A stretch of DNA of 64,000 nucleotides from Maricaulis sp. GTDB taxonomy: Bacteria; Pseudomonadota; Alphaproteobacteria; Caulobacterales; Maricaulaceae. The translations under genes were made by a program, and so were the position numbers. The notes below the pieces were generated by a model. It searched no databases. It saw only the letters and a program-made list of their open reading frames with translations, and was not told where the DNA came from. The first letter of the stretch is position 1. Every line of letters begins with the position of its first letter. Location of the stretch: positions 1-64,000 of the forward strand of contig JAEPND010000012.1 in assembly GCA_017643585.1 (NCBI GenBank), in the 5' to 3' direction. Below, piece after piece: positions 52,776 through 62,917 of this stretch.

Positions 52776-53855
52776 ATGTCATTTGCCACGAGCCTGAACT
52801 TCACCTCGTCGAATGAGGATGGCCGCACCGAGCTGGCGGCACTCGCCCTGTCACCGGATGATCGCGTGCTCTGCCTCACGGCCAGTGGCACCCGGCCGCT
52901 TGATCTCCTGTTGGGAGATCCCGGCGACATCCTCGCCATCGACATCAACCCGGCCCAGAACCATCTTCTGAGGCTCAAAATCGCGGCCTTCAAAACCCTG
53001 TCCGATGACGAGTTATATGCCTATCTGGGGCTTGAGCAGACAGCAGACCGGCTGGCCATACATGCCCGGGTCGAAACCGCATTGTCAGAGGACGCGCGCC
53101 GGTTCTGGAGCGCGAGAACGGCGGTCATCCGCAAAGGTGTCTGGAAAACCGGGCGATGGGAACGGGTCTTGCGTTTCCTGGCGGGCATACTGCGCCTGGT
53201 CAGGGGCCGCCGGCTCGATCAGCTTTTTGCGGCCCGGACGGTCGAGGAACAACATCAGATCTGGCTGGAGCATTTCGAGGATGCCTTCTGGAAATCCAGT
53301 ATTCACCTGCTCTCCAGCCGCTTCTTCTGGACCCATGTCATCGGCGAGCCGGGCGGACAATTCCTGCCTGACCGCACCGAAACCACCCGGCGCCTGACTG
53401 CGGCCTTCCACAATGCCAGCAAACATTTCCTCTTCAGCCAGTCCGATTTCGCGACCCTGATCTTTCTGGGCCAGCACACATCCAGCAGCGCTCTGCCTGT
53501 ACACCTGCAGCGCGCCAATCTCGCGCTTGTGCGCGACCGCCTGGATCGGATCCAGATCGCCGATATCGACCTCGCCGCTCTGGAGTCTGATCAGTACGGA
53601 AGCTTTTCGGCCTTTTCGCTGTCCGATTTCGGTTCCTACTGCACGCCTCAAGCCTATGCGGCGTGCTGGGATGGCGTGCTGAAAACCGCCCGACCTGGCG
53701 CGCGCTTCTGCGAACGCGCCTTCATGAACCCGCTCGCCCTGCCGACCGCGTTCGAACACCGGATATCCCTGGACAACTCCCTGTCAGACCAGCTCTCCAC
53801 CCGCGACCGAGCGATCATCTATGACATCCGCGCCGGACGGCTGGATTGCAGCTAG
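52776..53855 (+). CDS. DUF3419/BtaA-like SAM:3-amino-3-carboxypropyl transferase family protein
   Basis: A 359-residue protein. Residues ~30-75 match the SAM-binding region of BtaA (VLCLTASGTRPLDLLL, then LAIDINPAQNHLLRLKIAAF), and the C-terminal part (SFSAFSLSDFGSY, RDRAIIYDIRAGRL) also fits. BtaA moves the aminocarboxypropyl group of SAM onto diacylglycerol as the first step to betaine lipids. No BtaB methyltransferase is adjacent, so the acceptor here may be the product of the upstream genes. It starts 7 bp after the Rieske gene and is the last gene of the six-gene unit. I found no convincing terminator in the 80 bp that follow. Confidence 0.82.
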   Translation: MSFATSLNFTSSNEDGRTELAALALSPDDRVLCLTASGTRPLDLLLGDPGDILAIDINPAQNHLLRLKIAAFKTLSDDELYAYLGLEQTADRLAIHARVETALSEDARRFWSARTAVIRKGVWKTGRWERVLRFLAGILRLVRGRRLDQLFAARTVEEQHQIWLEHFEDAFWKSSIHLLSSRFFWTHVIGEPGGQFLPDRTETTRRLTAAFHNASKHFLFSQSDFATLIFLGQHTSSSALPVHLQRANLALVRDRLDRIQIADIDLAALESDQYGSFSAFSLSDFGSYCTPQAYAACWDGVLKTARPGARFCERAFMNPLALPTAFEHRISLDNSLSDQLSTRDRAIIYDIRAGRLDCS

Positions 53856-53935
53856 ATTCGAGCCTGGTGAGCGAGCTTCACGCCAATCTTCTCCAGAAGT
53901 GTTTGATATGACAGCACCTTGCAGGGCCGGCGCCA

Positions 53936-54862
53936 TCAATCCGCAAGCTGTTGATCGATGAACTCCAGCATCAGCGTCCGCGCTGGCGACGGTGCATCGG
54001 GCTCGATCATTTCGTAGTAGAGCGACGCATGGGTCTCCTCGTTGAAGGCTTCGAACCGCACGAGGTCACGCATGGAACTCGCGTCGACCAGGCTTTGGAA
54101 ATGATCGGCATAGATGACGCTCTGACCTTCGGAGATCACCAGCATCGGCGTGTCCGACTGCTCGAGATAGCTGGCCGGAGACGCGGCGGCATGGCCAGGC
54201 CGCGGACCGAAGACGCCAACGACATGGTCCTGTGCAGCCTGCGCCCCGAGACCGTCGTTGATCATGCGAAAATAATGTTCGACATCATAGGTTCCCCCGA
54301 CCGGGATCGCGCCGCGAATGGCGTCGTCGGATAATCCCTCAGCAATCAGGTACCGCTCATCGGTCGCAAGCAGAGCCGAAAGATGTCCGCCGGCGGAAAA
54401 CCCGCTGACAAACAACGTCTCTCGATCAAGACCGTGCTCGGGCGCATGGGTCCACAGCCAGGCAAAGGCGCGTGCGACATCCTCGATATGCGCCGGATGC
54501 TGGACGCCGGTGTCGGGCAGGTTTTCCGACATCCATCGCCCCGGACTCAAGCGATATGACATGACTGCAACAGCAATGCCTTCGGCTGCCAGGGCTTGCG
54601 CCAGTCCCATTTCATCCGCTCTGCCGCCAGCCGCCCAGGCGCCACCATGAATCCACAACACCGTCGCCCGCGCTGCCCCGTCCGCCGGGAGCACGAGATT
54701 TAACGCGTGACGCTCCGGGTCGGCATCCGCTCCGTCGTAGTAAGCGATGTCATTCAGAACCCGGGCTGAAGGGGCTTCCGCGGTGTCTTGCAGGGCATGC
54801 GCCATAGGTGTTGCGGTCGGGGCGGCGGTGCCCAGTGCGAACACCAACATCAGGGACTTCAT
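53936..54862 (-). CDS. Exported alpha/beta-hydrolase (BD-FAE/HSL-like esterase)
   Basis: A 308-residue hydrolase with a signal peptide (residues ~1-24). The oxyanion HGGAW is at ~71, the nucleophile Ser in VSGFSAGGHLSALLAT, and a C-terminal His in NEETHASLYYEM with Asp upstream. The HGG and GxSAGG motifs place it with hormone-sensitive-lipase/BD-FAE esterases, probably acting on small esters or acylated sugars in the periplasm. GGAAGATCC precedes the ATG at 54862. It converges on the KAS III operon but is transcribed separately. Confidence 0.85.
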   Translation of the reverse strand: MKSLMLVFALGTAAPTATPMAHALQDTAEAPSARVLNDIAYYDGADADPERHALNLVLPADGAARATVLWIHGGAWAAGGRADEMGLAQALAAEGIAVAVMSYRLSPGRWMSENLPDTGVQHPAHIEDVARAFAWLWTHAPEHGLDRETLFVSGFSAGGHLSALLATDERYLIAEGLSDDAIRGAIPVGGTYDVEHYFRMINDGLGAQAAQDHVVGVFGPRPGHAAASPASYLEQSDTPMLVISEGQSVIYADHFQSLVDASSMRDLVRFEAFNEETHASLYYEMIEPDAPSPARTLMLEFIDQQLAD

Positions 54863-55058
54863 GGATCTTCCTTCTTTGACCGGCTCTGATCAGTTGCGAT
54901 CAGACATGCACGAAAAGGAATTGCCGCGGGAAAACCTGGATTGAAGTTTTCATCAGCCCCGAGCCTTTTCCATTGACGCGCGATAACGTCCACCGGTCGT
55001 CACGCAACTCCGCTCCGCGCAGCGAAGCACGGCAAGGGTCTGATCTGTAGAAAGATAG

Positions 55059-55148
55059 TGGCGGAGAGAGAGGGATTCGAACCCTCGGAACGCTTGCGCG
55101 CTCAACGGTTTTCGAGACCGCCCCGTTCGACCACTCCGGCACCTCTCC
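55059..55148 (-). tRNA. tRNA-Ser (anticodon CGA)
   Basis: A 90-nt class II tRNA on the minus strand with encoded CCA. Acceptor GGAGAGG pairs with the 3' CTCTCC-rich strand, the anticodon loop is CTCGAAA (CGA, at 55112-55114), a long variable arm (GCGCGCAAGCG region) follows, and the T-loop is GGTTCGAATCC. It reads UCG codons. The 196 bp between it and the esterase start contain nothing else I can support. Confidence 0.95.
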
Positions 55149-55482
55149 GCGAAAACTCGCAGTCTGGAACCGGGGTCGAACCGGGCCGGGCTGGCCGGCG
55201 GCCTGCGAGGAGGCTGGCGTTTTGACGGACTGACCCGACAAAATCAAGGGGGGCACTGCCTTGCATCGCGTGATGGGCAAGCCTGCCTTGGCAATGGAAA
55301 GCGTGGGGGTCATGCATATTTCTATGCAGCGCGAGACCCCTGAGTGGTGATGTCCAGTCGGTTCGCCTAACAGGCGAGCCCTTGAAAGCTAAAAAATCGT
55401 CCTAGGATTATGTCCAAATGGTAAGTTGTTCGACAGCCAATTCCCGGCTTGCTTACCCGACTTTTTGGATTGGGAGGGGTCA
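55149..55482. other. Intergenic region after tRNA-Ser, 334 bp
   Basis: It includes the tRNA upstream region and a small hairpin (TCGCCT-AAC-AGGCGA, 55363-55377) without a T run. No gene is supported. The stretch 55380-55440 is AT-rich and may hold the promoter of the small lipoprotein-like gene. Confidence 0.45.
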
Positions 55483-55635
55483 TTGCGTACCTTGTTGAGT
55501 ATGATTATCGCAACCGTTGCTCTGGCGGATTGCGCAAGCACTGAAATGACAGACGAAGAGCGCACCGAGCGCCAGCGTGAGACGTCTGTAACGCGCACGG
55601 ATCGGGATTGCACCGGCAGCCGTCTTTGCCGCTAA
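55483..55635 (+). CDS. Small lipoprotein-like protein, 50 residues
   Basis: With the TTG at 55483, placed 3 bases after GGGAGGGG, the product is LRTLLSMIIATVALADCAS followed by a highly charged tail (EERTERQRE). It resembles tiny entericidin-like or alphaproteobacterial small lipoproteins, but Asp rather than Ala/Gly/Ser precedes the lipobox cysteine. An intrinsic terminator follows 50 bp on, which supports a short transcribed gene. Confidence 0.5.
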   Translation: MRTLLSMIIATVALADCASTEMTDEERTERQRETSVTRTDRDCTGSRLCR

Positions 55636-55684
55636 AACGCACGTGAAACTCCGATCCGGAGTTCGCTTGAGTTTGAATAGAGAG

Positions 55685-55716
55685 CGCCCCGGGCCATGGG
55701 GCCGGGGCGTCTTTTT
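55685..55716 (+). terminator. Intrinsic terminator after the small lipoprotein-like gene
   Basis: CGCCCCGGGCC pairs with GGCCGGGGCG (one bulged G) around a short loop, followed by TCTTTTT. It reaches the stop codon of the convergent DUF2891 gene. Confidence 0.82.
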
Positions 55717-56830
55717 ATTCCAGCCCGCGGCGGGTGGTCAGATAGGTTGCGAAACTGCCCAGCCAGTGGCTGCCGGAATAGTGCTCGTCGGACACGGATG
55801 CGATCCCGGTTTCGGTATGCTCGGCCGCGCTGGCCATCAGGGCGGCGCGGCGCGGGTCATCCCCGGGCAGCCCCGCAGCGATACCCTCGAGGGCCCAGGC
55901 CCGCGACAGGTTGAGACCGTCCAGGTGGACAAGCTTGCCGTCACTGGCATCGAAGACTACGCCGGGAACCAGCCAGCCCGTCGAGCCATCGGCGGGAATT
56001 TGCGGCAGGAATTCTGAAAGCCAGGCGGCGAAGTCATCCGGTGGCAGCACGCGCCGCATGAGATCGGCTTCCATCAGGCAGGGCGACAGGAAATCCTCGC
56101 CCGAGGGCTCATAGGCCAGCGGGCAGTTGATGTCGGCGAGATGGAAGTCGCGCACCTTGTTGACGATCAGATCTTCCAGCGCTGCATCCCCGACCGTTCG
56201 CGCATAGTCGATCATCAGACCGAAGGCGAAAGCGGTCTGGGCATGGGTGCCCAGCCGGATCGGATAGGCCAGGTTGGGCAGCCAGTCCTTGATCTGGTCG
56301 ACGATGGCCGTTTCCAGCGGCCGCAGCGTCTCGCGCCATTCCTGCTGCAGCGGTTGCTCGCTTTCTTCCAGTTCCGCGACCAGCTGGAGAAACCAGGCCA
56401 GGCCGTAGGGTCGCTCGAACGAGCGGCGACCCGGCTGTGTGTAATAGGCGAGCTCTCCGGCGATATTGGTCTCTGTGAAGCTGCGCCCCAAGGCTGTTTC
56501 GATGGCCGGGCGCATCGGCGTGTCCGGATCGATGGCGAGGATGCGCGTCAACAGCCAGTGCCCGTGCACCGAGGAGTGCCAGTCAAAACAACCATAAAAG
56601 GCCGGATAGAGCTCTCGCGGCGGACGCGCGTCTTCATCGCCTTGAAGGACATGGCTGATCTTGTTGGGATATTCCTGATGGACGCAGCTCAGGGCAAGGA
56701 CAGCGAAACGGTCTTCGACCACGTTTGCGCGTGGAGCGGGCCAGCTCAGGGCCTCTGCCGCTGGTGGCTCTGTTTCCGGACTGCACGCCGTCAGGCCTGC
56801 CAGGGTCAAAATCGAGATCCAAGTCCGCAT
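55715..56830 (-). CDS. DUF2891 family lipoprotein
   Basis: A 371-residue exported protein with a lipobox (LTLAGLTAC). It is an all-helical, (alpha/alpha)-barrel-like protein with DUF2891 hallmarks: YPAFYGCFDWHSSVHGHW, YEPSGEDFLSPCLMEADLM and HYSGSHWLGSFATYL. The many conserved His/Asp/Glu residues suggest an enzyme, perhaps glycoside-acting, but function is not established. The ATG at 56830 has AGGGGGT upstream; the frame to 56926 lacks export features. Confidence 0.82.
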   Translation of the reverse strand: MRTWISILTLAGLTACSPETEPPAAEALSWPAPRANVVEDRFAVLALSCVHQEYPNKISHVLQGDEDARPPRELYPAFYGCFDWHSSVHGHWLLTRILAIDPDTPMRPAIETALGRSFTETNIAGELAYYTQPGRRSFERPYGLAWFLQLVAELEESEQPLQQEWRETLRPLETAIVDQIKDWLPNLAYPIRLGTHAQTAFAFGLMIDYARTVGDAALEDLIVNKVRDFHLADINCPLAYEPSGEDFLSPCLMEADLMRRVLPPDDFAAWLSEFLPQIPADGSTGWLVPGVVFDASDGKLVHLDGLNLSRAWALEGIAAGLPGDDPRRAALMASAAEHTETGIASVSDEHYSGSHWLGSFATYLTTRRGLE

Positions 56831-56945
56831 GACGTTACCCCCTCGCGTGGAAATCTGGTTGCCGCGACGATAACGCGATGCGGGTTCGAGTAAACAAACT
56901 TCCACCGGATCGCCGTTCAGGCGCACCGCTTTGCTGTGCTTTGCG

Positions 56946-56973
56946 TTGACTCTCTCTCAGACCTGCGTATAAC
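56946..56973 (+). promoter_or_regulatory. rplU promoter: Sigma-70-type promoter of rplU-rpmA
   Basis: TTGACT (56946-56951), a 16-bp spacer and TATAAC (56968-56973). This is the best-looking -35/-10 pair in the window, as expected for ribosomal protein genes. The leader to the rplU start is about 145 nt. Confidence 0.7.
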
Positions 56974-56993
56974 GCCCGCTCTTGCTCGTACGG

Positions 56994-57016
56994 CCAGTCC
57001 GTGCGGGCTGGTTTTT
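56994..57016 (+). terminator. Terminator-like hairpin in the rplU leader (candidate attenuator)
   Basis: CCAGTCC and GGGCTGG form a 7-bp stem (one G-U) with a GTGC loop, followed by TTTTTGTT. It begins about 14-20 nt after the expected transcription start, and rplU begins 110 bp further on. An intrinsic terminator here would attenuate the operon. Confidence 0.55.
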
Positions 57017-57126
57017 GTTGGTACAACGCTCTTGTGAAAACGGAGCGAAGAAAAAGGACCTGCGGAGCTGTGTGGCCAGGGTGGCCGGCGGCGGACCGAC
57101 GGGATCGGACAAAAGGATTTATGATC

Positions 57127-57792
57127 ATGTTCGCAGTGATCAAAACAGGCGGCAAGCAATACCGTGTCGCCACCGGAGACGAGATCCGGGTTGAGAAACT
57201 TGAAGGCCAGGCTGGCGACACGCTCGACATGGGCGATGTTCTGATGCTGGGCGGTGAAGAAGGTGTCACCGTTGGTGCGCCGACGGTTGAGGGCGCGCAG
57301 GTTATCGGCGAAGTGCTGGTGACCGATCGCGACCGCAAGATCATCGTCTTCAAGAAGCGCCGTCGCCAGAACTACCGTCGCACCAAGGGCCACCGCCAGT
57401 GGGGCACCACGGTTCGCATCGCCGAGATCGTTGCACCGGGTTCCAAGGCCAAGACGAAGCTGAAAACCACGACGGCCGCTCCGGTTGTCAAGGACGCCAA
57501 GACGGAAGCGCCGAAAGCCAAGGCTGCTCCGAAGAAGGCTGAAGCCAAGAAGGCCGCGCCGAAGAAGGAAGCTGCTCCGAAAAAGGAAGCTGCTGCTCCG
57601 GCCGCCAATGATGACCTGACCCAGCTGACCGGCGTTGGCCCGGCCCTGGCGAAGAAACTGAACGAAGCAGGTGTCGTGAGCTTTGCGCAGGTCGCAGCTT
57701 GGACCGAAGCAGACATGGAAGCCCTCGGCGTAACGGCGAAAGCCGAGAAGGGTGACTGGATTGCCGCTGCCAAAGCTCTGGCAGCGAAGTAG
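57127..57792 (+). CDS. rplU: 50S ribosomal protein L21 with C-terminal extension
   Basis: Residues 1-105 are L21 ([31 protein letters not shown]). A Lys/Ala/Pro-rich linker of ~45 residues and a helix-hairpin-helix-like domain ([19 protein letters not shown]) extend it to 221 residues, about twice the E. coli length. This extended form is common in alphaproteobacteria. The ATG at 57127 has AAGGA 9 bases upstream and gives the canonical N-terminus; the ATG at 57121 is too close to it. Cotranscribed with rpmA. Confidence 0.96.
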   Translation: MFAVIKTGGKQYRVATGDEIRVEKLEGQAGDTLDMGDVLMLGGEEGVTVGAPTVEGAQVIGEVLVTDRDRKIIVFKKRRRQNYRRTKGHRQWGTTVRIAEIVAPGSKAKTKLKTTTAAPVVKDAKTEAPKAKAAPKKAEAKKAAPKKEAAPKKEAAAPAANDDLTQLTGVGPALAKKLNEAGVVSFAQVAAWTEADMEALGVTAKAEKGDWIAAAKALAAK

Positions 57793-57804
57793 GAGGACTA
57801 GTCA

Positions 57805-58074
57805 ATGGCTCACAAAAAAGCAGGCGGCTCATCCCGTAACGGACGCGACTCCGAAGGCCGGCGCCTTGGTGTCAAGAAATCCGGTGGTCAGCACGTGATC
57901 CCGGGCAACATCATCATTCGTCAGCGTGGCACCAAGGTAAATCCGGGCGCCAATGTTGGCATGGGTAAAGATCACACGCTCTTCGCACTGACCGAAGGTC
58001 GCGTGAAATTCCAGAAAAAGTCTGGCGGCAAATCCTACGTATCCGTAGAGCCGATTGCAGACGCAGCCGAATAG
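57805..58074 (+). CDS. rpmA: 50S ribosomal protein L27
   Basis: An 89-residue L27 with the normal [20 protein letters not shown] start, whose N-terminal tail reaches the peptidyl-transferase centre, and [17 protein letters not shown]. There is no cleaved N-terminal extension of the Firmicutes type. AGGAGGA precedes the ATG, 12 bp after the rplU stop. A strong terminator follows the gene. Confidence 0.98.
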   Translation: MAHKKAGGSSRNGRDSEGRRLGVKKSGGQHVIPGNIIIRQRGTKVNPGANVGMGKDHTLFALTEGRVKFQKKSGGKSYVSVEPIADAAE

Positions 58075-58136
58075 AACGGTTCATGAGATATCGGACCGTT
58101 CGCTTGAACAGCGGGGTCCGACGAGCGCAATAGCGC

Positions 58137-58169
58137 AAAAGGGGAGACGGGCCACCGTCTCCCCTTTTT
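58137..58169 (+). terminator. Intrinsic terminator of rplU-rpmA
   Basis: A GGGGAGACGG/CCGTCTCCCC stem extended by flanking A/T, a 4-base loop and T5, 62 bp after the rpmA stop. Confidence 0.92.
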
Positions 58170-58200
58170 GTTTCTTCCCGGGTGTTTGATGGAGACGGAC

Positions 58201-58740
58201 ATGGGTCCGCAGATAAGAACCGAGAGAACGTTGTTGCGTTTGCCCGAGCTGAGGGATGCCCCGGCCTTGTCGCGCTTTGCCGGAGATATCGATGTGGCGA
58301 AGATGACCAGCCGAATCCCCTCGCCCTATCCGCTGATCTCTGCCGAGATCTGGGTGTTGCAGACGCGGGCCGGATGGGCGCCGGGTCGCAATACGTCCAT
58401 GACGGTCGAGATGGACGGTGAGCTGGCAGGTGGCGGCGGCGTGTTCCGCCGCGCGCCGGACAGCGACTGGGAGATCGGTTACTGGATCGCCAAGCCCTTC
58501 TGGGGGCAGGGGCTGGGGACCGAAATCGGCCGGGCTCTTGTGGATTTTGCGCGAACCGAACTGGGCGCAGGCCGCGTGGTCGCCGGACACTATGCTGACA
58601 ACCCCGCTTCGGGGCGCATCCTGCAGAAGCTGGGCTTTGAATATACCGGAGAGGAGCCGCACCTCTTCTCCATGGCACGAATGGGACGTTATCCCTGCAA
58701 GAGCATGACGCTGGTCGGCGAAAAGCAAACGGCAGCGTAG
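58201..58740 (+). CDS. GNAT family N-acetyltransferase (RimJ/RimL-like)
   Basis: A 179-residue GNAT with the beta1-helix start IRTERTLLRLPELRDAPAL and the acetyl-CoA loop EIGYWIAKPFWGQGLGTEI (Q/R-x-x-G-x-G/A), then NPASGRILQKLGFEYTGEE. It resembles the RimJ/RimL group that acetylates protein N-termini or small molecules. The ATG at 58201 is preceded by GGAGAC; ATG 58189 and TTG 58168 are in frame but overlap the terminator region. A GNAT gene between rpmA and obgE is a recurring alphaproteobacterial arrangement. Confidence 0.88.
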   Translation: MGPQIRTERTLLRLPELRDAPALSRFAGDIDVAKMTSRIPSPYPLISAEIWVLQTRAGWAPGRNTSMTVEMDGELAGGGGVFRRAPDSDWEIGYWIAKPFWGQGLGTEIGRALVDFARTELGAGRVVAGHYADNPASGRILQKLGFEYTGEEPHLFSMARMGRYPCKSMTLVGEKQTAA

Positions 58741-58758
58741 TGAAAAGATGGCTTTTGA

Positions 58759-60962
<2,204 letters not shown>

Positions 60963-60974
60963 CGGAGTGGTTGC

Positions 60975-62234
60975 GTGACACTAGAAAGCGAGGCTCTGGA
61001 CATGGCGCGGCGAGCCCAGGCCGCGCGCCAGGCGGCTGCTGACCGGACGGCGGCGGAGCGGTCTGCTGCCTTGTCTGCCATCGCATCGGCGATCGACGCG
61101 GCCACACCGAACATCCTGAGGGCCAATGCGCGTGACATGGTGGTGGCCCGCGAAAACGGCCGGCCAGCCGCGTTTCTGGATCGTTTGATGCTTAATGAGG
61201 CGCGGTTAAGCGCGATTGCCGCGGCTGTGAGGCAGATTGCCGCCCAGAATGACCCGCTTGGCGAAGTTATTGAGCAGTGGGATGCGCCCAGCGGCGTGAA
61301 TATCAGCCAGGTCCGCGTACCGATTGGCGTGCTGGGGGTAATTTTCGAAGCGCGGCCGAATGTAACAGCCGATGCCGCAGCGCTTGCAGTCCGGTCGGGC
61401 AATGCTGTCCTGCTGCGGTCGGGGTCGGACTCGCTGCAATCCGCCCTGGCGCTAGTCCGGGCAATCCGGTCCGGACTGGAGCAAGCCGGTTTCCCGGCCG
61501 ATCTCGTTCAGCACCCGGAGACCGCGGACCGCGCCTTCGTCGGCGCTATGCTGTCCGGGCTGGAGGGTCAACTCGATCTCGTCATACCGCGGGGTGGAAA
61601 GGCGCTGGTTGCACGGGTCCAGGCCGAGGCCCGCATTCCGGTGCTGGGGCATCTGGACGGGATTTGTCACGCCTATCTACATCCCAGCGCGGATCTGGAC
61701 ATGGCGCGCGCGATCATTCTCAACGCCAAGCTTCGTCGCACCGGTGTCTGCAATGCGCTGGAATGCCTGCTGGTGGACCGGGCTGCTCTCGATACGCACT
61801 GGCTGCCCATCGCTCGAGCACTGGCGGACGCAGGGTGTGAAATCCGTGCTGACGATACGTTGCGAACTGCGTTCCCGGACTCCGTATCGGCTCAGGACAG
61901 TGATTGGGGGCAGGAATTCCTGGACGCTATTCTCGCGGCCCGCACTGTTGATGGCTTGGAGGGCGCAATGAGCCATATCGCACGCTACGGCTCGGGCCAT
62001 ACGGATCTGGTTCTGGCGGGGGATGCCGACGTCCAGGAGAGATTTCTCAACACGGTCGACAGCGCAGTAGTCATGGCCAATGCCTCGACCGGTTTCTCCG
62101 ACGGTGGCGAGTTCGGTTTCGGAGCCGAGATCGGTATCGCGACGTCGCGCCTGCATGCGCGCGGACCTGTCGGCGCGCGTCAGCTCACGAGTTACAAATA
62201 TGTGGTTCGCGGTCAGGGCGAGCTTCGTGGCTAG
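60975..62234 (+). CDS. proA: Gamma-glutamyl phosphate reductase
   Basis: A 419-residue aldehyde-dehydrogenase-fold enzyme that reduces glutamyl-5-phosphate to the semialdehyde with NADPH, the second step of proline synthesis. Family motifs are IGVLGVIFEARPNVT, the catalytic Cys in RTGVCNALECLLVD, and STGFSDGGEFGFGAEIGIAT. The start is GTG with GGAG nine bases upstream. ProB and ProA act as a pair, which the adjacency reflects. Confidence 0.97.
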   Translation: MTLESEALDMARRAQAARQAAADRTAAERSAALSAIASAIDAATPNILRANARDMVVARENGRPAAFLDRLMLNEARLSAIAAAVRQIAAQNDPLGEVIEQWDAPSGVNISQVRVPIGVLGVIFEARPNVTADAAALAVRSGNAVLLRSGSDSLQSALALVRAIRSGLEQAGFPADLVQHPETADRAFVGAMLSGLEGQLDLVIPRGGKALVARVQAEARIPVLGHLDGICHAYLHPSADLDMARAIILNAKLRRTGVCNALECLLVDRAALDTHWLPIARALADAGCEIRADDTLRTAFPDSVSAQDSDWGQEFLDAILAARTVDGLEGAMSHIARYGSGHTDLVLAGDADVQERFLNTVDSAVVMANASTGFSDGGEFGFGAEIGIATSRLHARGPVGARQLTSYKYVVRGQGELRG

Positions 62235-62322
62235 GCGGCGATCTACACCCGTTCGCGGACGCCGCTCGGCACCTGGCAGGCGCGCGGTCAGCTCCCTGCA
62301 GGGTGAGGCGCTGTCAAGGGGC

Positions 62323-62880
62323 ATGGCCGTGGGGGTTTTCGGCGGCAGCTTCGATCCGGTCCATGCCGGACATATGCATGTCGCCATAGCCGCGATGAGG
62401 CGGCTGGGCCTCGACCGGATCTGGTGGCTGGTATCGCCCCAGAATCCCATCAAGAACCGGCGAGCCGAGGCCTATGCCGAGCGCTTTGAGCAGGTCCGTA
62501 CCCGCGTGTCGCTCCCCGGGATGGTTACCAGCGACATCGAGCTGCGTTGGCGGGTGCAGCATACGAAAGCGCTGTTGGATGAGCTGAAAAAGCGTCATCC
62601 GAACAATCACTTCGTCTGGTTGATGGGGGCTGATAATCTGCGCACCTTCCACCGCTGGTATCTCTGGAGGGAGATTCTGCAAAGCGTCCCTGTCGCCGTG
62701 ATTTCGCGTCCTCAGGACCCGGTGCGAGCGCGTCTGTCAATGGCTGCAAGTCTCTATCGCAATGCACGAATTCGTGAAAGCCAGGCGAAAATTTTGCCAC
62801 TTAAACCGGCGCCGGCATGGACCTATCTGATTGAACCGTTACAATCGGAGTCCTCAAGCGCGATCCGCGCCAAACGCTAG
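62323..62880 (+). CDS. nadD: Nicotinate-nucleotide adenylyltransferase
   Basis: A 185-residue enzyme that joins nicotinate mononucleotide and ATP to deaminated NAD. It starts with the nucleotidyltransferase motif VGVFGGSFDPVHAGHMHVA and has WWLVSPQNPIKN, VWLMGADNLRTFHRW and SSSAIRAKR (ISSSxIR-like). I use the ATG at 62323 next to AAGGGG. An in-frame GTG at 62227, overlapping the end of proA, would add an Arg-rich tail of 32 residues; N-terminal extensions of this kind exist in other alphaproteobacterial NadD proteins. Confidence 0.93.
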   Translation: MAVGVFGGSFDPVHAGHMHVAIAAMRRLGLDRIWWLVSPQNPIKNRRAEAYAERFEQVRTRVSLPGMVTSDIELRWRVQHTKALLDELKKRHPNNHFVWLMGADNLRTFHRWYLWREILQSVPVAVISRPQDPVRARLSMAASLYRNARIRESQAKILPLKPAPAWTYLIEPLQSESSSAIRAKR

Positions 62881-62917
62881 ATCCCGCCTTTTTCTCCGCA
62901 GCAGACTGGAAGTTTAC

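Noticed and set aside
52776-53855. Calling the DUF3419 gene btaA and the operon a betaine-lipid pathway
   Set aside because: The SAM-binding motif differs (TASGTRP in place of the usual SAGCNAL type), no btaB methyltransferase is present, and the five upstream enzymes are not part of betaine-lipid synthesis.
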